From positions 1,773,830 through 1,837,829 of the forward strand of contig CAADRB010000002.1 in NCBI GenBank assembly GCA_900708905.1: a stretch of DNA of 64,000 nt, in the 5' to 3' direction. The position numbers and the translations under genes are program-made. Shown piece after piece: positions 59,906-64,000 of this stretch (the stretch's first letter is position 1; every line of letters begins with the position of its first letter). This stretch comes from Hymenolepis diminuta (Eukaryota; Platyhelminthes; Cestoda; Cyclophyllidea; Hymenolepididae). The notes below the pieces were generated by a model. It had not been told where the DNA came from. It ran no database searches and saw nothing but the letters and a program-made list of their open reading frames with translations.

Positions 59906-60115
59906 TGCCGGGGGTTCAGTGGTAAACGTGCTCTTCTCAGAAGTGGGAGGTCAGAGATTCGATAACCATCGGTCTACACCCAGAAAGAGGAATGATCGAC
60001 CAACTTGATTAGGCCTGACTTGTAAAAGGGAAAGGAAATTTTGAATTCTTTAGCGAGGAAGCTCCATCCTCCTATTCAGGATGAGCGTAAGAAAGTGCCC
60101 CTCTAGACGTGTATG
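59906..60115 (+). repeat. tRNA-derived SINE, best preserved head
   Basis: The first ~70 nt resemble a tRNA gene: an A-box-like AGTGGTAAACGTG and a B-box-like AGATTCGATAAC at a spacing typical of pol III internal promoters. They are followed by ACCATCGGT and the body block AATGATCGACCAACTTGATT. It is not a functional tRNA, because the acceptor stem and B box are degenerate. The tail ends near TCTAGACG. Confidence 0.55.
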
Positions 60116-61308
60116 AAATTTATTAATGACTTCTTAACAGTCATCGCATAGAAGACCGATTTCCTTCAGGTTAAATTATCAAGAGTAGTACTTTCTTATC
60201 CTTCGCAATTAAATTACCATAATTAGGGAGGCATATTACGCCATGTGTTAACGAGTAAATAGAACTGATAATTGATTTGATGCTTTCTATGAGTGCAGTA
60301 GTCAAATTGTGTAAATGCAAAAATAGATCATCATTACAAAATGTGAGTGCAAATAAAAACATTCACTAAAACTGGCTGCTATATCCCATTGTAGAGAAAA
60401 ATCGTGAAAACGTGTTTTCTCTATTAAAACCAGCGCGTTAAAAAACTTTAAGTAATATCTAATTTAAATTCATTTAAGTTAAAAGTATTGAAAGAAACAT
60501 GCGAAGCTTACATACGGCTATTTTCCCATCAGGTTGTTAACGCTGTTTGAAACAACAAAGTAGTATTAATTATACTCTTTCGACTCTTGTCCTGTATTAA
60601 AATAACTTCAATCTGTCGATCAAACTGGAGTATATGTATGCTATACTCTGTAATAATGTTACAAAATTTCTCATATTATTCCCTTTTCCATTCGTTCCGC
60701 TGAGTTATTTCTAGAGAGAGAGAGAAAAATATATTTAATTTTGCCATAGCACTTGATATGCAGTTAAATGTGCCTTTCCGCATTAATTGTCTGTTGTCTA
60801 AACGGTATAACTCAGTTCAACTGAGTGGAATTTCATTGTTCTCATTCTACTCCTTGGTACTTACTATTATCTTTTAAATACAGTTCAAAGAGGCACTTAT
60901 AACTGCTCAGTTTCTTTTTTATTAATACGATTTTTCGACAAATCACGTGGTTATGAATATATATAAGGATACAGCCAGCCAATTATTATCTGAACAAAAA
61001 TAAAATTTATGCAACTAAGGATTAATAAAAGTAACAACGTGAGATGGAAACATATTGATAAGATATCGGGATAGAATGGTGTGAAATTGGGAGAGTGACT
61101 TTGGGCTTGTGACTCGTAAAGTAAAGATGAAGAAGAATTTGTAAGAAGGTCAATTCCCGATTATTAAATTGCAGACTATAATAAATCTTTCAAGATCAAA
61201 ATCATCTGTAATCGTAGCATATCAAAGCCTAGCATATGTGAAATCCTATTTTCATTATATGTAAATTTATACCTTACTTTATCTTTTATATGCACTTTAC
61301 AAGTGGCA
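60116..61308. other. Intergenic, nothing recognised
   Basis: AT-rich sequence with a short (AG)n run near 60714; no supported gene. Confidence 0.4.
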
Positions 61309-61540
61309 TTATCTGTAACCCCAGCTGGGAAATCGTTTTTCAACTCTTATCATGGGTGGAGGTGTGGTATCATGGGATCTTCCTGGTGAGAAATTCGAAT
61401 TCTGCTGTCTTGCCATTAGCCAGACTTGATCAGTGCGGTCGGCCATTTCACTTATTGGATAGGCAATGAACGCGTGGCGTATGGCTTCACAGATAAGCAC
61501 TTTCACAGCTGCGCCATCGGTACAAGTAGCGATCGCAATT
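61309..61540 (-). repeat. tRNA-derived SINE-like copy (minus), with incidental open frame
   Basis: Read on the minus strand it gives a tRNA-like head (GTGAAAGTGCTTATCTGTGA .. CACGCGTTCATTGCC). This is followed by GAAATGGCCGACCGCACTGA, TCAAGTCTGGCTAATGG, TTTCTCACCAGG and ATGATACCACACCTCC, matching the copy at 36.1 kb. A 104-codon frame overlaps it but is best explained as chance in a fairly GC-rich repeat. Confidence 0.55.
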
Positions 61541-62796
61541 CCTTTGTTTATTAACCATGACAAAAATTGACGAAAATGCCTTAGAATCAAGGCTAAATCT
61601 CCTATATTTTCTTTCGATCTCATGCAACATTTATTCTAGTTTATAACTTTCGTCGTCTAGCCTTGAGAATTATTAAGAGTAACGTTAAAAACACTTGACT
61701 GAGGAAGTGACCGTGCACTCGGAAAAAATCGCATTCTACCCACCCTCTCGTTAACTACAATCTACCAGCGCAGTTAGTCACGTGCACCCCTCGATACGCT
61801 CCAACGAGCATTAATCTGTGACCTCTGGATTGGAGAGCTTTGTGCGTCTATCACTCTCCTTACTTACGCATGAAAAATGACCTTATGCACATTAGGGCAG
61901 AAAGAATACTAGTGCCTGCCATTTACGATTAGCTTTTTCGGATCTAATGGTCTTGTTTATAATTATTCGAATATACTTATTACACAAGTATTGAGAAAAT
62001 ATTACTTGAATGAATAACGTATGATGAAGATCTAGACACACGGATCGTCTAGTAGTTGTAACAGAACTCTAAAGATTATTTCATGAAACAAAGAGTGGAT
62101 AAAATGAGGCTAGTTTTAACAAGTAGAGGTACACTAGGAATTTTTTCCCAGTTTATCAGGATTGTAATACATTGAAACTATGTGTGATGGACCTAGAGGA
62201 CACGGTTCAAGAAAACACAGTATTATATTGTGTCCATCACAACTAAATAGTCAGACAAACCAGATAAACTTAACCACTGGAGGAAGTCAATCATACTCCA
62301 ACCACTGTGTCTCAGAGGATCCGTATACTCAAGGACCTAACGCATCTTAACATTAATTGAAATTAAGCCCATGCAGCAAGTCTTCAGCTAAATAATCATC
62401 AGTAAAGATGATGATAAGATGTGAATTTTCATGGATTTGGGATTATAAAACTATACCATAGCCCAAAGTTATGACGTTTACTAAAACGCTTAGAAGTCTG
62501 AAGCAGTAACCCCGTTTTAACTATTTACGCTGTATTCTCTGCTACTCACGTAAGTCATCGACATTCACCCTATATTTGTCCCACCAACGGTCTAAGTTAA
62601 GAAAGACAAACAAAAGTTGACCTGAAGTTTTAATATGCATCTAGTAATACACATACATATTTATATTCACCCGCACCACTAGGGTGTACATAGATAGTGA
62701 ACCGGACATAGAGATAAACTTATAAAAAATAGAAAGAAAGAGATAATGGACAGTTGAGAAGTGTGGGAGAGAGCTGTTGTGATATGCATCTTATCA
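61541..62796. other. Intergenic, possible 3' side of the 62.8 kb gene
   Basis: No coding exon was recognised. A separated inverted repeat (GTGATGGAC at about 62184 and GTCCATCAC at about 62234) could form a hairpin with a roughly 40 nt loop; its meaning is unclear. Confidence 0.3.
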
Positions 62797-62993
62797 TTAA
62801 AACATTGCATGACGTCGAAAATTGGACTCCAGCACGTCCTTCAAGACGGCTTTTGATTTGAATTTCATTTCGTCAACATCAAGAAGACAGACAGTGTGAG
62901 TGAAGACCCGGCCGGTTTTTTGACCCCTGTCCTCACTTTTGGACAGAAAGAGATCACGTTGGATTGAAATGCAAGTTTCCGGATCATCGGATT
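62797..62993 (-). CDS. Terminal exon of an unidentified minus-strand gene
   Basis: After an acceptor (TTATTTCTAG) a phase 1 frame of 64 residues runs to TAA at 62797. It begins ESDDPETCISIQRDLFLSKS, continues with RVFTHTVCLLDVDEMKFKSK and ends VLESNFRRHAMF. The exon is clearly less AT-rich than its surroundings and looks protein-like (mixed charge, no low complexity). The rest of the gene would lie upstream, beyond 63 kb and probably partly outside the window. I do not recognise the family. A second frame of the same exon (phase 0) is also open for 42 codons but has a poorer composition. Confidence 0.45.
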
Positions 62994-63452
62994 CTAGAAA
63001 TAAAACAGATGATATGTTTCATTAACGATTAGCTGTATTATTAAAAAGACTTATTAAAATAAGACGTTGATGTTTTCAATATATTCATAATTCATTTACG
63101 ATTAAATAGATGAAACTATTTTCTACGGACTAGGACTTTTTATCATATCTATCTGGAACTAGTCCATTAAGTTCACAAAATGCTCGTACATACATGACCT
63201 GATCACCCAAGTCAAGTGCCTGATGCTATATTAATGCACAACTTCCCCTTTGAAATAATTGAAAATGCATAAAATTATAAGATGGCTTACTTCATTGACG
63301 CTTTACACTTGAGATCCTTTCCTTCCGCATGAACTGTTCACTCAAACATAATTAGAAGTGAGATACTAATGAAGCCCCTAAAAAGATCTTATCATCCTTT
63401 ATTCGTTTTCCTCAAACATTTTAGACGGTTTCTTCTATTTTCATTTATTCAG

Positions 63453-63593
63453 ATCATTGACGTAAACGACCTGGTAAAGCCCTTTGAGGATACATTTTCC
63501 GGCACATAAATTTCCACCGGTTATTGGCATTCGGTTTCTGGTATTTTGTGGAAAACTACCAAGAGTCTTAATAATTTCTTAAAAACAAATTTC
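63453..63593 (-). other. Possible coding fragment upstream of the terminal exon
   Basis: A minus-strand open stretch of about 45 codons contains PITGGNLCAGKCILKGLYQ, which reads like protein. Its only donors (CAG|GTCGTT and others) are phase 0 and do not join the 62.9 kb exon in frame. A plus-strand reading with a TTTATTCAG acceptor is also possible. Unresolved. Confidence 0.15.
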
Positions 63594-64000
63594 CTCTTTT
63601 AGATAATGAAATTCACTGTATGTAAATTAAGTCTAAAGTTCCCTCGATTTTGCCGATTTTTTTTCATTCGGTATTCATAATCTGATGCTGGTTTTATCTG
63701 AAACGCTTGAAATTGGGGAAAGATTATATACTCATTCCATTGGTAGAAGAGTCTATCAAAGCAACTGGTTAGGTTAATGTTCTTCCTAGCTTTAGAGACT
63801 ACTCTAGCGCAAAGTAGAAAGGCGGTAGCAAAATATTTATACTAGAAAAGAAGAGGGACTAAATAAGAAGACTGGAAAATTGGTTGGAAAGCAGGGCAGA
63901 CATGAATGAGGGAAAATCGATGAACAGGTAGAATGCTGTGGAATAAGTCACAGACAGACAGGAGTGAACCTTCTGGAAAAGTAATTCAAATTGAAAGAAA

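Noticed and set aside
59906..59975. A functional tRNA gene
   Set aside because: The A- and B-box are recognisable but degenerate, and no cloverleaf with paired acceptor stem can be drawn.
61309..61623. 104-codon minus frame as a gene
   Set aside because: It coincides with a SINE-like repeat whose other copies are not open, so the frame is probably incidental.

Overview
The window is AT-rich, intron-rich eukaryotic DNA. It looks like a metazoan and most likely a parasitic flatworm (cestode or trematode). The reasons are many 55-100 nt introns, one candidate 35 nt intron, a greatly expanded Kunitz inhibitor gene, small secreted-protein genes and degenerate tRNA-derived SINE-like repeats. No ribosomal or mitochondrial marker is present, so the phylum is an inference.

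Region 3.1-27.3 kb (minus strand) is one very large gene. I can build a complete 30-exon model. Exon 1 (27269..27101) encodes a short basic cytoplasmic tail and a signal-anchor transmembrane helix. The next 29 exons encode 31 Kunitz (BPTI-type) serine-protease-inhibitor domains, and the last exon ends with TAA at 3097. Every intron is phase 1, every internal exon is a multiple of 3, and the model gives 2261 residues with no in-frame stop. I predict a type II membrane protein that displays a chain of inhibitors outside the cell. From domain 3 to domain 30 the chain alternates two subfamilies. 'A' has the GGCGGN loop, CHLP-type N-terminus and RWGFDP-type strand. 'B' has the GGCRGN loop, DPIC(K/R)LP N-terminus and an AxIPxxKPADxND-type linker. 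B domains almost always carry Arg/Lys at the primary specificity residue P1. A domains have a highly variable P1 (R, M, F, Y, L, T, E, H). The molecule therefore looks like an alternating trypsin-type and diversified-specificity inhibitor array.

A small secreted-protein gene (15711..16686, plus strand) lies nested inside the largest intron of the Kunitz gene. A second gene of the same architecture (51125..51738, plus) lies far downstream. Both have a 3' splice site exactly 8 nt before the ATG and a signal-peptide exon ending in phase 1.

Region 38.6-39.7 kb (minus) holds a three-exon gene for the ER SNARE protein USE1. A coding-like terminal exon of an unidentified minus-strand gene lies at 62993..62797.

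The rest is gene-poor and repeat-bearing. There are SINE-like copies at 16.7, 23.9, 36.1, 58.4, 59.9 and 61.4 kb, and an inverted pair of a ~300 bp repeat (41.2 and 57.9 kb). A ~293 bp direct duplication (42.1 and 43.0 kb) has its first copy interrupted by an 18 N gap. A pyrimidine-rich zone of diverged repeats spans 35.2-37.3 kb. No CRISPR, rRNA, intact tRNA or transposon with a recognisable protein was seen.
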